DNA of 64,000 nucleotides from Cryptomeria japonica. Lineage: Eukaryota; Streptophyta; Pinopsida; Cupressales; Cupressaceae. Position 1 is the first letter of the stretch, and each line of letters begins with the position of its first letter. Made by a program: the position numbers and the translations under genes. The DNA lies in the NCBI RefSeq assembly GCF_030272615.1, contig NC_081413.1, positions 721,570,367 to 721,634,366 on the forward strand, read 5' to 3'. The notes below the pieces were generated by a model. That model saw nothing but the letters and a program-made list of their open reading frames with translations. It ran no database searches and had not been told where the DNA came from. Positions 1-12,000 of the stretch are shown here, in pieces.

Positions 1-194
1 CACAAAGTACTCTATCTTGGTACTCACTGTTCATCACAAAGTGCCTTGATCTATCCTAGTCTTCTTAGAGGACCTGCTTGAGTGTATCCTCTCAGCAGCT
101 TATCCAATCGACAGCGTATGTTTATCACAGAACTGTCGATTTGACCTAGAAGATGCAAATTTATACTTTTCAAACCCAAACATGCTTACATGAC

Positions 195-447
195 ATAAAC
201 GCACTCAAAGACTGCTTAGACGCGCCTTCTTGACACAGATGTGCCTTCTTGAGACAGACGTGCCTATGCTCTGCACAGACACGCCTGGGAGACACAGACG
301 TGCCTTCTCGGTACAAACGTGCCTGAACAACACAGACGCGGCCACATTTGATGCAGACGCGGGTCCAAACATAGACGCGCCTGGCACAAACACAGACGCG
401 CCTAGCGAACACAAACGCGCTTGGCACCAACGCAGACGCGCCTGGAC
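195..447. repeat. Tandem array, about 19-bp unit, CG-containing
   Basis: About a dozen imperfect units of 18-23 bp carry the core ACAGACGCGCCT followed by a variable 6-9 bp spacer. Variation is mostly C/T and G/A, as expected for decay of methylated CG sites. Arrays of similar period but different core lie in the 5' leader of the element at 6642-9096. Confidence 0.85.
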
Positions 448-955
448 ATTTTTTGACACTTTTTGGACCCTAGTCTAAGCGCATTTATTACCCTATTCGA
501 CATGCATTAATGAAAAAATTAAATGCATCAAAGTACAAGGAGGTTTTGTCGTACTTACCGGCTCTCCTGCCTCTGCTGGCCTCTAAAATCGGCGAATGCG
601 GTCGAATCTATGAGTGAAGGCCATCGCTGCTGACTGCTCCAGCTCTATTTTCGCTCTGCAATATGCTCTTGTGGATGTGTAGATGACAACGAGGATGTAT
701 TTTCCCCCGTGGTCTATCTTATAGACTACCCTAGCCCTAGCCCTCACCTCCCGAGTCAGTCTTCATTATCCCGTGACTTTGTCACTTTATCTGGTCAATC
801 CATTCTAGCCTCTCTTTCTTATCGAGAGATTGTCTGCAATCTTTTCAGACATTTTCATCCAATCTCTCGAGGGGGCATATCATTCCTATCTTGGGGCAAC
901 TCTATATCAGTTCATATTATCTTATTTGAAACAATGCGACAAGCCGCATTGTCTC

Positions 956-969
956 AAAGAGGGGCAAAA
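956..969 (+). other. Polypurine tract of family B element
   Basis: AAAGAGGGGCAAAA sits directly before the TG that opens the LTR at 970. This is the position and composition of the plus-strand primer of LTR retrotransposons, and it marks the following LTR as a 3' LTR rather than a solo LTR. Confidence 0.75.
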
Positions 970-1740
970 TGTAGACACCTAAAATTGTCATGTCTAATTA
1001 AATAAATATCTTTATTTATTTAATTATCTAAGCTTAATTCTTCTATTAATTAAATAAATTTGTATTTATTTAATTAATTCATTTATCCTCTTCTACCCTT
1101 ATTTCCCATTTAAATAAATACATTTATTTATATAAATTATCATTTTCCTAAATTAAATAAATATTCTTATTTATTTAATTATCCTGCTTCTTCTATTAAT
1201 TAAATAAATCTCTATTTATTTAATTAATTCATTAACCTTTTCTACCTATGACACATGTCATTCATCTCTTAATTCCTACACTACCTACCCCTTTCATTAT
1301 TTTATTATTTCTTTTACCTACCCTCTAATCATAGCCGACCTCTTTTTACACCTCTCAATCTTATCCCTCCATTTCATATTGTGTCTTCTATATAAGGAGA
1401 TGCTTCCTTCATTATCAAACCCTAATGAGCTAACTACTTGATCAATTTGACTACACTACGATCCTACTTGCAACCACATTCCGTTCTTTGTTGAGCTCTT
1501 GTGCACATAAAATCTGAGAGCAAATATATCAAGCAAGATCAATGGAGATAGGAAGAATGGAGATCAAAACTCTATTGGACATGTGATGGTATAATCTTTG
1601 TGATTTCATTTGATTTGCATTGTCTTAGGTAATCTTCATATGTTATGGTGGATCTTTGTTGTTGTTAGGCTAGGGTTTTGTGGTTGAATTCATTTAGCCT
1701 TTCAATATTGTTATTATTGTATCCATTTTCACCATATACA
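970..1740 (+). mobile_element. 3' LTR of family B (771 bp)
   Basis: The LTR opens TGTAGACACC after a polypurine tract and closes ACCATATACA. The closing boundary is confirmed by the inverted copy at 63470-64000, where homology stops at the same CA. The first 280 bp are packed with TTAATTAAATAAAT/ATTTATTTAATTA palindromic motifs. A TATA box lies at 1388-1397. The 5 bp on the two sides (CAAAA before, GATCT after) differ, as expected when the 5' LTR lies outside the window. Confidence 0.8.
1388..1397 (+). promoter_or_regulatory. TATA box of family B LTR
   Basis: CTATATAAGG lies about 420 bp into the LTR, followed by a T/C-rich leader. This is the usual arrangement of an LTR U3/R junction. The inverted copy (about 63840) reads CTATTTAAGG in the same orientation, so its TATA core is degraded. 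Confidence 0.55.
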
Positions 1741-2680
1741 GATCTAATTCTAGTTTTTGCACTTAACTGCTTGCTTGATCAGATCCAATTAAGCTCTTAG
1801 TCTACAACACTCTGGCAGATCTTCTCACGCTCTGGTTCAGCTACACAATCTTCTCAAGACCACCAACTGACACAACAAACATCAGCAATACCGACATAAA
1901 TAACTTTTACAACTTAGGTCAGCAACTAAAACCCTAGATACATTAAGATTTTACAATATAGATCATCAAGGATCATGTTAGATCATTACAACATTTTGCA
2001 AGACAATATCAACTGTAGAATGATCATAAGTCATCACAGCAAGTCAATCTGATAGGTTGATAATCCACAAAACATTCTTCCAAGCACGTCGTTGATTCCC
2101 ACTAAATTCCATCTTCTAACGCATAAAAACAATAATTCAATTTTCCATGCAGGTTGTGCCACATCATCTTAAACATTTGAACTTGATGTAGATCACCTCC
2201 AAACCAAAACTCATCATCGGTTAAGAGAATTCTTTACCAGTCTTTAAACCCTTCTTAAACCCTAGGAAAAGCTCAACATAACTTTTGGTTGTCACAACAT
2301 GATGTGGTTCCGATTAGATACATGTTACAATGATACAAACTTACATTCCAAACCACAAAGTCTCAATCATCACCAATCATCAGATACAATCAAAATATTT
2401 CCTTATTTACCGATTAAGGTCCTAATTCCCAGTTTCCTGATTCTTTACCGATAAGTTCATTCTGGTAGACCAAAAAGACTTAGATGACAAAATTAAAATA
2501 AGTATCAGTAATCAGAAACATTGGTTTCCATCAATGATAACATAAATAACTGATCAATGTCGTCAAGCCAATCAATCTTATTCTCTTCATCACAACTCAA
2601 CTATATTATCACCAACGGTCCTTTACTAGTTCAACCAACATTCTCCATCTACATCATCAATTATGCCAATCATGCCAACA
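1741..2680 (-). mobile_element. Partial family A LTR, cut by family B element
   Basis: Read on the minus strand it begins TGTTGGCATG at 2680, the start shared with the LTR at 26996-28190. At 940 bp it is shorter than the 1,175-1,251 bp of three intact copies, and it stops exactly where the family B LTR ends (1740). The missing 3' part should therefore lie left of the window, on the far side of the family B insertion. The bases 2681-2685 (CTTTT) would be one TSD copy. Confidence 0.55.
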
Positions 2681-3047
2681 CTTTTTTCTTACTAATTGGT
2701 CCTTTTTCTTCATATCCCATCTTTGCATGATCGTGTAACCATTGCCATATTGTTCTATGGGAATATTAACTTTTGCAGTTGTTGCGATAGTTTCATTTTC
2801 ATCTTTGTACAACCAGCTAAGAATATCCTTGTCTTCAGTTTCTTTTGCAAGTGTTTTAGCTTTAACAAATGCTCCATCAAACATTTCAACTAATTTCTCT
2901 AGGATTCATGGTTGAGAATTTGTAGGCTTTCCATATGATTTAGGTGAAAGTGGAAAGTTATGCAAAGAATATCTTCCCATTCCTTCATCATTTAGTTTGA
3001 GCTTTTTCTCAAATGTTTCCCATAATTTTTCTGGAATTTATTTGGTG
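2681..3047 (-). pseudogene. Coding stretch downstream of gypsy protease domain (fragment)
   Basis: The minus-strand frame contains QYGNGYTIMQRWDMKKKDQL, resembling the G-patch-like YGKGY..M..MGYK motif found between protease and RT in some plant gypsy elements. It is the continuation of the protease region at 4233-4854. Removing the inserted LTR and one GGATA duplication rejoins the two sides. The frame has stops and ends at the CTTTT beside the truncated LTR at 2680. Confidence 0.5.
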
Positions 3048-3052
3048 GGATA

Positions 3053-4227
3053 TGTTGGCCATTTGGAGGAATTGATTATGTATTGCATTGATGTTTTGTC
3101 ATTGATGTCAACACTACCTATTTTGGATGCTTTACCGACACCCTTCTTGTCCCGGTAGGCTGAGTATTTTCTGGTTGGTTTGTATCCGGTTGGTTTGTAT
3201 CCAACATGATCTGGTATGATTTGGTTATAGAATTGGCTTATTCATGATACTCATGTTCATATCTAGTAAGTTGCTTTTGGTCTGGTGATCGGATGCTATA
3301 TTGTTTGCTTGTGGTTTAGGCGAGGATTTCACTGGCAGAGATTTTGATGAAGATCTTTGATGATATGTGTAAGTGGCATTGGTGTAGCTTCTGGTGGAGA
3401 TTCAAGATTCTGTTGGTGATCATATTCGAGACTTGGTAGATGGAGATCATTTATTTAGTGTATGGACCTTTATTGGGTCCCGATTGATCTAGGTTATGGA
3501 CCAACTTAATGTAACATGTGGATTGGACCTCTCGATGTGTTTCCAGGATGTCTTATGTGTTGGATATTGTTTATTTGGTCTAAGTTCGACATGTTTTGTA
3601 ATTATGTAATTGGTTTATTGTCTAGTGGCCAACCTGATTGTTTATGGTCAAGGGTTTGTATATATATGATGTAAGATCTCATTGTAGATTATCATAGGTA
3701 TATGGCCAGGGAATGGATATGGATATGTAATGTGCAAATAATGTAATATCATTCAGGTAGAGGAACTAGTCCTTTGATATTGGGCTTAATCAGAACTACA
3801 CTCAGTAATAGGAGATGATATCTTTGTAGTTCAGTCCTTCTTCCGAATTGTAGTTTGGATTTCTATGTAGTCAGTGAGACTCCTTTTGTGATGAGCCATG
3901 AGCTCTAGGTTGTTGGCCTTCCTACAAGTGCATGCCCCTCAATTATAATTCACATACTTACTACATAAGTATTATCTGACTGTGGGTAGGCTTCCCACCA
4001 TGGTTTTTCCCTTTACTGGGTTTTCCACGTATAAATGTCGGTGTCATGTGGATGGTATTTATTCTTTGATTATTGTTTATGCTTAATTGGTTTAAGCATT
4101 CTGGTATTAATTTTTTGGGTTTCGGTATTAAAGTTTTAATTGGTAAATTTTTTGGTAATCTGTGACAACTGATTCAGCCCCCCTCCCCCCCTCTCATTTT
4201 TCTTCTGGTTATTTGAACTATCTAATA
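3053..4227 (+). mobile_element. Solo LTR, family A, TSD GGATA (1,175 bp)
   Basis: The insert opens TGTTGGCC and is flanked on both sides by GGATA (3048-3052 and 4228-4232). It interrupts the minus-strand gag-protease relic, whose coding sense resumes on the other side. Family marks are TTTGTCATTGATGTCAA about 45 bp in, a CACCATGG..TTTTTCCC..TGGGTTTTCCA block near 4000-4030, and a poly-C box (4177-4196). The last two bases are TA where CA is expected, consistent with a C to T change. No PBS, polypurine tract or coding region is present. Confidence 0.85.
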
Positions 4228-4232
4228 GGATA

Positions 4233-4854
4233 GACTGATTATTGCAGTATTGACTGGAGTTTGTGACTATAGTAACTTCTTGTCCATTATGAGGAAACTT
4301 AACACAATAGTGGTATGTAGAAGGAACTACTTGCATGTCATGAATCCATGGTCTTCCCATAAGAATGTTATAAGATAAATTCAAGTCTATAACTTGTCAC
4401 AATGTATCTCTTTCCACAAGTCCTATTTTGATTGGTAAGATTATAGTTCGTTGTGAAGAATGCTCTTCCTCATCATAAGCCTTGATAGTTATTTTCTTCT
4501 TTGGATCTATTGCATTTATGAATATCCCAAAGCCTTTATTAAACTTAATGCACAAATGTTTAAGCCAGCTCCACCATCTATGAGTACATGTTTGACACGA
4601 GTTGTATGAATGGTGACTTCAATATATAGGGGAGCATTGGGAGAGTGTTGCAAGGATGCGTCATCATTTTTAGAAAAGGATAAGCAATGAGGGGCTATGA
4701 GGTGTCCCAACATGTTTTGGAATTGATCCACATCCAGGTATTTTGAAACTATTATTTCCATTAGAGCCTTCTCCAATATTTCCTTATGCATAGGTGAAAC
4801 TTTTAGAAGCTCCAAAATTGAAATTTGAGAGGGTATCTTTTGTAATCGTTCCAC
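4233..4854 (-). pseudogene. Gypsy aspartic protease-like domain (degenerate)
   Basis: The active-site region reads VLIDGGAGLNICAL (around 4525-4570, minus). The usual DSG or DNG triad is DGG here. Further on comes YNILMGRPWIHDMQVVPSTY, the ILGRPW motif typical of plant gypsy proteases. It is preceded by SQISILELL, a segment that also precedes the protease of the element at 55-58 kb. At least one frame change separates the two halves. It would have cleaved the gag-pol polyprotein. No intact product is possible. Confidence 0.7.
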
Positions 4855-6641
4855 TAAATTCTATTGTCTTGAAGTGAATGTTGATCATTTGTTATACCTA
4901 GAAATGTAACCTTTGCTTTGCTTCTTGTAATGATATTGATCAGTTCTGAAAGTGTTTTGTCTTTGACAATGATGACATTTACCACCTCATCATATGTGTA
5001 AGTGTAGTTTACTTTAGCTTTACCTTTGTCATCTTTTGGTTTGGATTGTTCACCTTTTTCAAAATTTGGAAGTGGATTTTGAATGCTAAGTGTGATTCAT
5101 TTGTTTTATGACCATCCACTATGATAGTTCCATTATCAATCAAGTCTTGAATAAGGTACTTCAATCTTTGACAATGATTGGTTTGGTGTCCTTTGTTTCG
5201 ATGTTAATTGCAAAAATGATTGTCATTCCACCAATTAGGTTTTACTTGAGGTTCGTAATTTCTTTCTTTTGGTAAGGTAATCAATTTATTTGTAAGAAGA
5301 GTCTTCAAAGATGATTCCAATGGTTCCCCAATGTTTTTGAATTTCCTATGAGGATTGGAGAAGAAGGATTTAGATCTATTGTTCTCTTGATTGTTGTTGT
5401 TTGGTGGTTGATTTGATAAGTTGAAGATTGGTTGTTGTTTGGTAGCATTGTTGTCATCATTTCCTCCATTTGTAACATTCCTTTTCTTTGACCAAAATTT
5501 AGGTTTTTCATTGTTATTGTTACCATTGTTGTTGTTGTTGTAGGAACTATTGTAGAGTTTTAACTCTCCTTTCTTTACCATTGCATCTTCTATCTTTAGA
5601 CCATTTTCAATCATTTTGGCAAAAGGAGGACATTGCATTTTAAGATGATAACTCATTTCATTTGTAAGGTTGTCAATGAATATGTCCATTTTCTCTTGAT
5701 CGGGTACATCTCTTGGATACTTGTTGAACATTCATTTCCATAACTGTAAAAAGACCATGAAAGGTTCACCATTCTTTTTCTTGACATTACATAAATCTAG
5801 CATAGTTATCTCATTTCTTATGTTGTAGGAGTATTGTGAGATAAATCTATTCACAAGTTCTTCAAAACATTTAACACCAGATGGTAGTCTTGAGAACCAT
5901 TCCATTGATTGTCCACTTAAGCTTCTAGGAAATAGTCACATCAAGTAAGTTTCATCATGTGCAAACTCCATACTCATGGTGTAGAATTCTCTAATGTGAT
6001 CTCTAGGATTAGATTTTCCATCATACTTATCATATTTAGGGATTTCAAAATATTGTGGGAATGGTATCATGTTTAAACTTTTGTCAAAAGGATATGGACA
6101 GATGTCCTCTAATGAATATTTCTTAGAACTCATTCAACTCTGCATATCCTGTATTTGTTGTTGCAAGGTTTGCATTTGTTGAGTGAGAGTTAACAAAGGA
6201 TTATCAATACAGGTTTCTTCTTGCATCCCCATAAGTTCTTCTTTCACCATACTCTCTTCTTATATCATCACAGCCTTTTCTTGTTCTATCTCCTATTGTT
6301 TCTTCATGATTCACTCGATTTACATCCTTGTTATTTGGATCATCAGTGTTTTGATTGTTACTTGTCTCGGATTCTTGTTTTAAACTTTCCATGTTAAAGT
6401 CTTGTCGCAATTTAGCTCATGATTTTGCCAACATTAGGTGGTATTTTTTCTTTTGTTTCTCCAATAAATTTTCCATTAGTTTGTCAAATTTATCATCTTG
6501 TTCAAGGTCTCTAATGGTGTTATTGACTGCCTCTTCATCAACTTTTGTGTATCCAAAAGCTTGAAACATTGAATCTTCTTCTTCCACTTATTTTTGTTGT
6601 CTTCTGAACTGCTCGTGTTGAGCTCTAGTCCAAAATGGCAT
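4855..6641 (-). pseudogene. Gypsy gag polyprotein (degenerate)
   Basis: The start ATG is at 6641 (MPFWTRAQHEQFRRQQK). A basic and acidic N-terminal segment is followed by FPQYFEIPKYDKYDGKSNPRDHIREF (5936-6133), the retrotransposon gag signature, and by DIFIDNLTNEMSYHLKMQCP (5204-5731). An Asn-rich linker (about 5390-5560) follows. In-frame stops and frame changes split it into at least four pieces. Gag forms the capsid-like particle in the cytoplasm. No zinc knuckle could be seen. Confidence 0.7.
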
Positions 6642-7359
6642 GTGATTGATTTGAAAAACTTCCTAAGTTTTGACTTTCTAAATGCAACTCAATAAGTGAT
6701 TATTGGTTTAGGAAGATAAGCTTTGTTGATTTTACCACGGTTATTAGTGCGTTGTGATAAAGAATCTTGCTATTGAAAGGCACGTCCTTGCAAAAGTTCT
6801 CCATCAAATTTTGTTCCGTAACCACGTAAATAGTGATGAAAATGGTGTAGGAATGTCCTATGTTTTAATATGATTTTGCGATTGATGTACAAGAATCTTA
6901 TCCTCTTCAGAGTAGCCTTATAGCTGGGTTTTCTTTTCTTAAGGTGATATTTGAAAGTCATATAAGCATGTGAAGATTTACAAGTTGTTTGATTCCAATA
7001 TGAGTGCAACCTTGATTTTGATAAAAACCTAGGTTCAAAATAGGAACGATATATCCAAGATAATGAACAAAGGTTTATATGATCAAGTTTCATGATAGAG
7101 GATTTGATGTATCCTGATGAGAAACTAATAATGATGTTGATTTTTGCACTTAAGATGGTTGAATCACTAACTTGTTGAATATTTCATGCTTATGAAAACC
7201 TTTGGAAATAGCCTATTTGATTGATAACCTGATTATTTGACCAAATTGAAGACCTGTGATAGTTGAAGACATATCTACTCGAAAAAGGGTATCTAAAAAT
7301 GATATTAAAATTTTGGTGTGATATGCAGAAATGCCCTTTGTTTCAGATGCGGGAAAATG

Positions 7360-7575
7360 TTTGTGCTAACCTATTTGTGAAAAGCACTAACCTACATGAC
7401 AAATGTGCTACTCTATGTGATAAAAGTGCTGCTCTGTGGATTAAAAGTGCCAAACCATGGTGTAAAAGCGTGATTTTATGTTCAAAGGCGCTATTTTAGT
7501 GATCAAATGTGTGATTCTAAAGGGTAAAAGTGTTGTACTATTGTTTAAAAGTGTTGTTCTATTGGTCAAAAGTGA
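7360..7575. repeat. Tandem array, about 19-bp unit, AAAAGTGCT core
   Basis: Roughly ten units of 18-21 bp share the core AAAAGTGCT or AAAAGCG plus a variable spacer (for example AAAAGTGCTGCTCTGTGGAT). The same core recurs at 8665-9010 in the same leader, so one array has probably been split or duplicated. Confidence 0.75.
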
Positions 7576-8664
7576 TGTTTTGCACAAAAAATGCATGGAT
7601 TAAAAAGATTTTTCAATTTTTCCAGCAAGTTGTCGAATTTTTGCTCATTTTAGACTGATGATTTTTTCAAGTTTTTGACCATTTTGAGAATGTTTTGTAG
7701 ACACAAAAGACACAATGTTTAGAAATCAAAGTGCACACACAAGCACAAATCCTATGGTAGGCCAAGGCAATAATTGTTGAATCTCACATGGGGTTTCACT
7801 CGAGGCTATGCTATTTAGAGCGGATATTTAGGTGCTTGACCCCACTGGCTCCACCCTCGGTACTCACTTCTTCAGGGCAACTAGTTTCCATGAAAAATCC
7901 CCATGGAAAACTTGATATCTCTACTAAGAACCGTATGTGTGTGAGCCACTTCAGAGGTCCGACCTCCTATGCCAACAATTAGAAGGATTTTGGCAACTTT
8001 ACAAAATATTTTTAGTAAGGGCTTTTGGTCATCTGGCCATATATGTGGCACTTTAAACTCTATAAATTCATAAGGTTCCTAGCCTATAGGTTACGCTCCA
8101 TAAGGTTTATGGGGAGACATATTGTCGGTATGAACTAATTAGCACATGTTGTTCATGACTTTGGTCAGAGACACAATTTATTTAGAGTGGATTAGAAGGA
8201 CTCGGTATTAGCCCATTTACACTTGGGTCGTTCCTCTCTCACTAGCCCCCTCAAGGTAGCTCGGGAAGGTAGGCCCTCTAAAGGTTACACATAAAGGAAG
8301 TAGGTTTGATTTTTTGATCATTGTATTAGGGTGAGTGCATACTTACCTACTACTTCAATAAGCATGAAAGACAAAAGTTTATTTTAAGCCTTCTAAAAAT
8401 CTATGGGGAAGTACTTTAAAGAAGACACTCAAATGCAAGCTACATGTTGTTGATTACCCTCCTAGTTAAGCTAGATGAGAAAGATGATATATTACTCTCC
8501 AAAATAAACTCCTAATCAAATATGTGAGGAAATGCATGAAATTTACTTCAAAATAACCCTGCACATAGATATGTTAGTAGTTTTCAAATTCTTAGTTCTT
8601 GGACATTCAAACCTGCAAAAATGTTTGTTAGCATATTGAAAATTTTAAAAATTTTGCCTGGGAA

Positions 8665-9010
8665 TTGAACAGAAGCGCTAATCTAATGAATGTGCTATCT
8701 TCTAACTTAAAAGCACCAACCATAGCACAAAAGCGTGAATCTGAGACATAAAAGCATTGTTCTGAGTGACAAAATGCGTGAATACTCAACCAAAAGCACT
8801 AACCTACCAACCACATGCAATAACATGTTGAACATAAGCACTTCTCTAAGTGACTAAATGCATGAATCCTCAACCAAAAGTGCTAACCTAACTGCCAAAA
8901 GTGTTAACCTGTTGAACAAAAGCGCTAACCTACAACACAAAAACACTAACCTATAGCACAAAAGCACTAGCCTAACTGCCAAAGGTGTTGTCCTTTTCCA
9001 CATAGGCGTG
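8665..9010. repeat. Tandem array, about 19-20-bp unit, AAAAGCGCTAACCTA core
   Basis: About 17 imperfect units such as AAAAGCGCTAACCTACAACA follow one another with a 17-22 bp period. It lies just inside the PBS. Variation is mainly C/T and G/A at the CG of AGCGCT. Confidence 0.8.
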
Positions 9011-9074
9011 AAACATGTTACAAATACATTAAGAAAGAAAAAGATAGGATATTAGAAGTTTGTACGAGGCCTGA

Positions 9075-9096
9075 GCCCCACAGTGGGTGCCAAAAA
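9075..9096 (-). other. Primer binding site, tRNA-Lys-like
   Basis: On the minus strand, next to the LTR end, the sequence reads TGGCACCCACTGTGGGGC after a short T run. It differs at three of 18 positions from TGGCGCCCAACGTGGGGC, the complement of the plant tRNA-Lys 3' end as I know it. This fixes the LTR end at 9097 and the element orientation. Confidence 0.7.
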
Positions 9097-10540
9097 TGTT
9101 GAGGCTAAAGTTGAACTCCAAAGAATTGACCTGAAACTTGTTAGTCCATCATATAATATAAAAGAAAGCTACAGGAAATATTTAGTTGCAACCTATGAAG
9201 CAACATAAAATAAAAGTAAATAAAAGATATTATACCTTCATGATTTATGTCTCATTGTGTCCTAACTCCATTGTTCTTGGTTGCAGATGATTTGCTCTCA
9301 GACAAGCATTGGTAGCTTCGAAGATGGCATATGAAGAATGGACTGATAGTTAACTGATACTATGATATGCATATGCAAATGATTTAAGATAACATGATAT
9401 TAAGCTATGATAAAAATTCTAAAATTGCTAATTGATTCAAATTCAAACTTATAGAAGCAAGATAAAGACTCATAGATTGACTACAAGATTAGCTATTAGT
9501 TTCAAAATGGCTTAGGAGACCTCTTTTTATAGATTTTTGAGTGCATGAGCTTAGGTGGAAGAGATCATCAATCATGATCAAATCTTGCAAATTGGATGGC
9601 TTTTAGCAAGAGGTTGAAGGTTGAGAGAAAGGGGAAGGAGAAGACAAGTGTCACTCATCTCATCTTGACTGAGTTGAAGACTTGAGAGGATATAGGATAG
9701 TTGGAGAAGATGTAGGAATGAGAGGACAAGTGGACTCAAGTCCTCCTAAGATATAGGGATGTTGGAGAGAATATGGAAGAAGGTTAGAAATATGTGTACG
9801 TACATAATATCTCATTTATTTTGGAATTTGAAGATAAGTGGCTAATAAATGATTTTATTTTATTTTATTTTGTTGAATTAATTTAGCCACATGATGAATG
9901 AGTTAGCAAAGTAGAGATGAAGTGGAGATGGAAAGGTGAGTTGGAAAAGGGATCAAATAATTAAGAAATTATTTAATTAATGAGACTATAGGATAGTAGA
10001 TAGAGGAATAATTAAATATTAGACATTTAATTAATTGATTAGAAGAAAAGAATATAATGATTTAATTAATAAAATGTTTCATTTAAATTCATTAATAGAA
10101 GGACATGAAATGGATTAAATAAAACAATCTTTTCAAATTAACTATTTAATAAAAGAATAATTATTAAATAAATATAAAATATTTATTTAATTGCTCATAA
10201 CCAATTTTATGTGTATACACTTACTATTTTTAATTGTCTTTGAGCATCTTGGGGATTTACCACATCCCTTTTCTGTCAAATCATTTATCTTTTTTATTTA
10301 CATTTTTAGGCAAATCCCTAAATAGCCCCAAAAATGTTTCCTCTTCTTCTTGTGTCAAGGTTCAACATTTGAACGCATGGAGGTTTTCTCATATCTATTT
10401 ATTTTATTTCTCTCATTTAATCACTTAAATATTTTTATTTATTTTATTCTTTTATTTATATCTCTTATCTACTATTTTTTATTGTGTTTCTAACTTCTGA
10501 GTTTTATAAATTGATCAAAATATAAAGTTGGGTTTTCACA
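9097..10540 (-). mobile_element. 5' LTR of gypsy element (1,444 bp)
   Basis: On the minus strand the LTR opens TGTGAAAACCCAAC at 10540 and closes TTTAGCCTCAACA at 9097, next to the PBS. The segment 9800-10230 is dominated by AATTAATTAAAT-type palindromic AT motifs, similar in style to family B. The 5 bp outside (10541-10545, TTATT) would be one TSD copy. The partner is lost. Confidence 0.7.
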
Positions 10541-10869
10541 TTATTTGAGTTCTCAATCATGGTTTGTATGAGACTACAACGCACTGTGTAGATGTTTGTG
10601 CATGTTGTGTTGGCATCCTTGGGTGAGATGCTTAGATTTGGGTCAAATAATTTCTATAATTTGATCTTTCCATTTATGTAGTCAGAATATCCATTTTCTT
10701 TATCCATAATTAGATATCTTCATTAGTTTAGTTGGTTGGAGATATCTGGATGTATGTTGTGAAATTGACTCTCAAGAGGACATAGTTTTCCCTTTGCAAG
10801 GTCGCTTTTCCTCAATTACACCCCACTTTAGTGGGAGTATGAAATTGTGGTCATACTCATGGTAAACTA

Positions 10870-10870
<1 letters not shown>

Positions 10871-10929
<59 letters not shown>
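10871..10929. repeat. (GA)n microsatellite
   Basis: Near-perfect GA dinucleotide run of about 58 bp. Confidence 0.95.
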
Positions 10930-10931
<2 letters not shown>

Positions 10932-11249
10932 ACAAGAGGTAAGATATCACTAAATTTGAGAGAGCAAGTCCCCAAGCTTAGGATGTTAACTCAGACAACC
11001 ACATCCAAGGATCGACACACAAAACACAAGGAAAAATGAAGAAAAGCCAAACAAAAGGGTAAAGAGGATAACAAAGACCAAAAAAAAGACACACAAAATG
11101 GGTTAGTACTAACAACAAAGGATCCAAGTCAATTATTTGAAGAGACCTTAATAATCAAAATGTCTCAACCTCTAATATTCTTCTAGGAATGTTATTGTAA
11201 GAGAACAAGACATCCTAAAGAAAGAGAAAGATCCTACACAAATTGATAC

Positions 11250-11251
<2 letters not shown>

Positions 11252-11298
<47 letters not shown>
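11252..11298. repeat. (GA)n microsatellite
   Basis: GA dinucleotide run of about 46 bp, with a shorter one at 11333-11348. Confidence 0.95.
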
Positions 11299-11300
<2 letters not shown>

Positions 11301-12000
11301 CCATAGAAAATTATGTTATACTATAGGTCCATAGAGAGAGAGAGAGAGATGGATTCCATTGGACAACAAGGTAAATTATATTGTGTGATATATGTCTGTA
11401 ATATCAAAAATCTACACCTTGTACAAATTCAACGCAACAAATGGTGCCTTCCTCCATGTCATTGGAGGTCGTGTATCGCCACCTTTGTCTTTTTGCCCAC
11501 CTAGAACGTGTTGTCAGCTCTAGGTTGGAGATTTACCAACTCTATCAACTTATCATCTTTAGGACACTAGCACGACGTGGAGACATCCATGCAATGTGCT
11601 AGAACCCCATGAATCTGATAGTCCAAAGGTAGTCATTTGAGCATTACGCCAATGCTTGGAAGGAATTGTAAAGCCCCTGTATGCACCCATCAATGTTGAT
11701 TTATATCCTAGAAGCTACATCTCTCCCGTTTGAAGGTATTTTGGGGATTTTGGATCATTTTTGGAAATAGTTTGAGCTCTTGGCACCCATTTCTCTTATC
11801 TATCATAGGTCTTCAACATTTTTGGAGACACCACCATTGTTGCAGCTTCTTGGAGAACTCATGGTTCTATCTTCACAAACATTGGATGGAGTTCGTTCAC
11901 TCTCATTGTATCTCTTGATCTTAGTTTTATCTAATATCTTTATTGTACCTCTTCTATCTTTATCATTTTGATTTTCCTCGTTGCTACAATTTGGGTTGTT

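Larger units (their letters stand above)
1..969 (+). mobile_element. 3' internal tail of family B LTR retrotransposon
   Basis: This stretch lies directly upstream of a polypurine tract and an LTR, so it reads as the non-coding 3' end of a plus-strand retrotransposon whose body lies left of the window. It holds a tandem array (195-447) and no convincing protein. The short open frames over the array and near 709-1005 show no retroelement motifs. The family cannot be named because no pol domain is present. Confidence 0.6.
6642..9074 (-). mobile_element. Leader (5' untranslated region) of gypsy element
   Basis: About 2.4 kb lies between the PBS and the gag start with no coding signal. It contains two tandem arrays (7360-7575 and 8665-9010) and, between them, a more GC-balanced block (7780-8300) that I cannot identify. 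Short open frames at 7263-7499 and 7788-7982 show no family motifs. A long leader of this kind is known in Tat/Ogre-type elements. Confidence 0.5.
2681..10540 (-). mobile_element. Degenerate Ty3/gypsy gag-protease element with 5' LTR
   Basis: Reading leftwards from 10540 the order is LTR (9097-10540), PBS (9075-9096), a long repeat-bearing leader, gag (from 6641), protease-like domain and a further coding stretch to 2681. A family A LTR is nested at 3053-4227 and another (1741-2680) cuts the 3' end. RT, RNase H, integrase and the 3' LTR are not in the window. The long gag leader and the gag/protease style fit the Tat branch of gypsy elements. That lineage call is inference from family resemblance. 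Confidence 0.65.

Noticed and set aside
230-478. Overlapping open frames on both strands over the first tandem array
   Set aside because: A 19-bp array gives periodic open frames in several phases. No start context or domain, and the frames are mutually exclusive.
8665-9010. CRISPR-like appearance of short repeats with variable spacers
   Set aside because: Units are about 19 bp with spacers shorter than the repeat and gradual drift. The context is a retrotransposon leader in plant DNA, with no cas genes.
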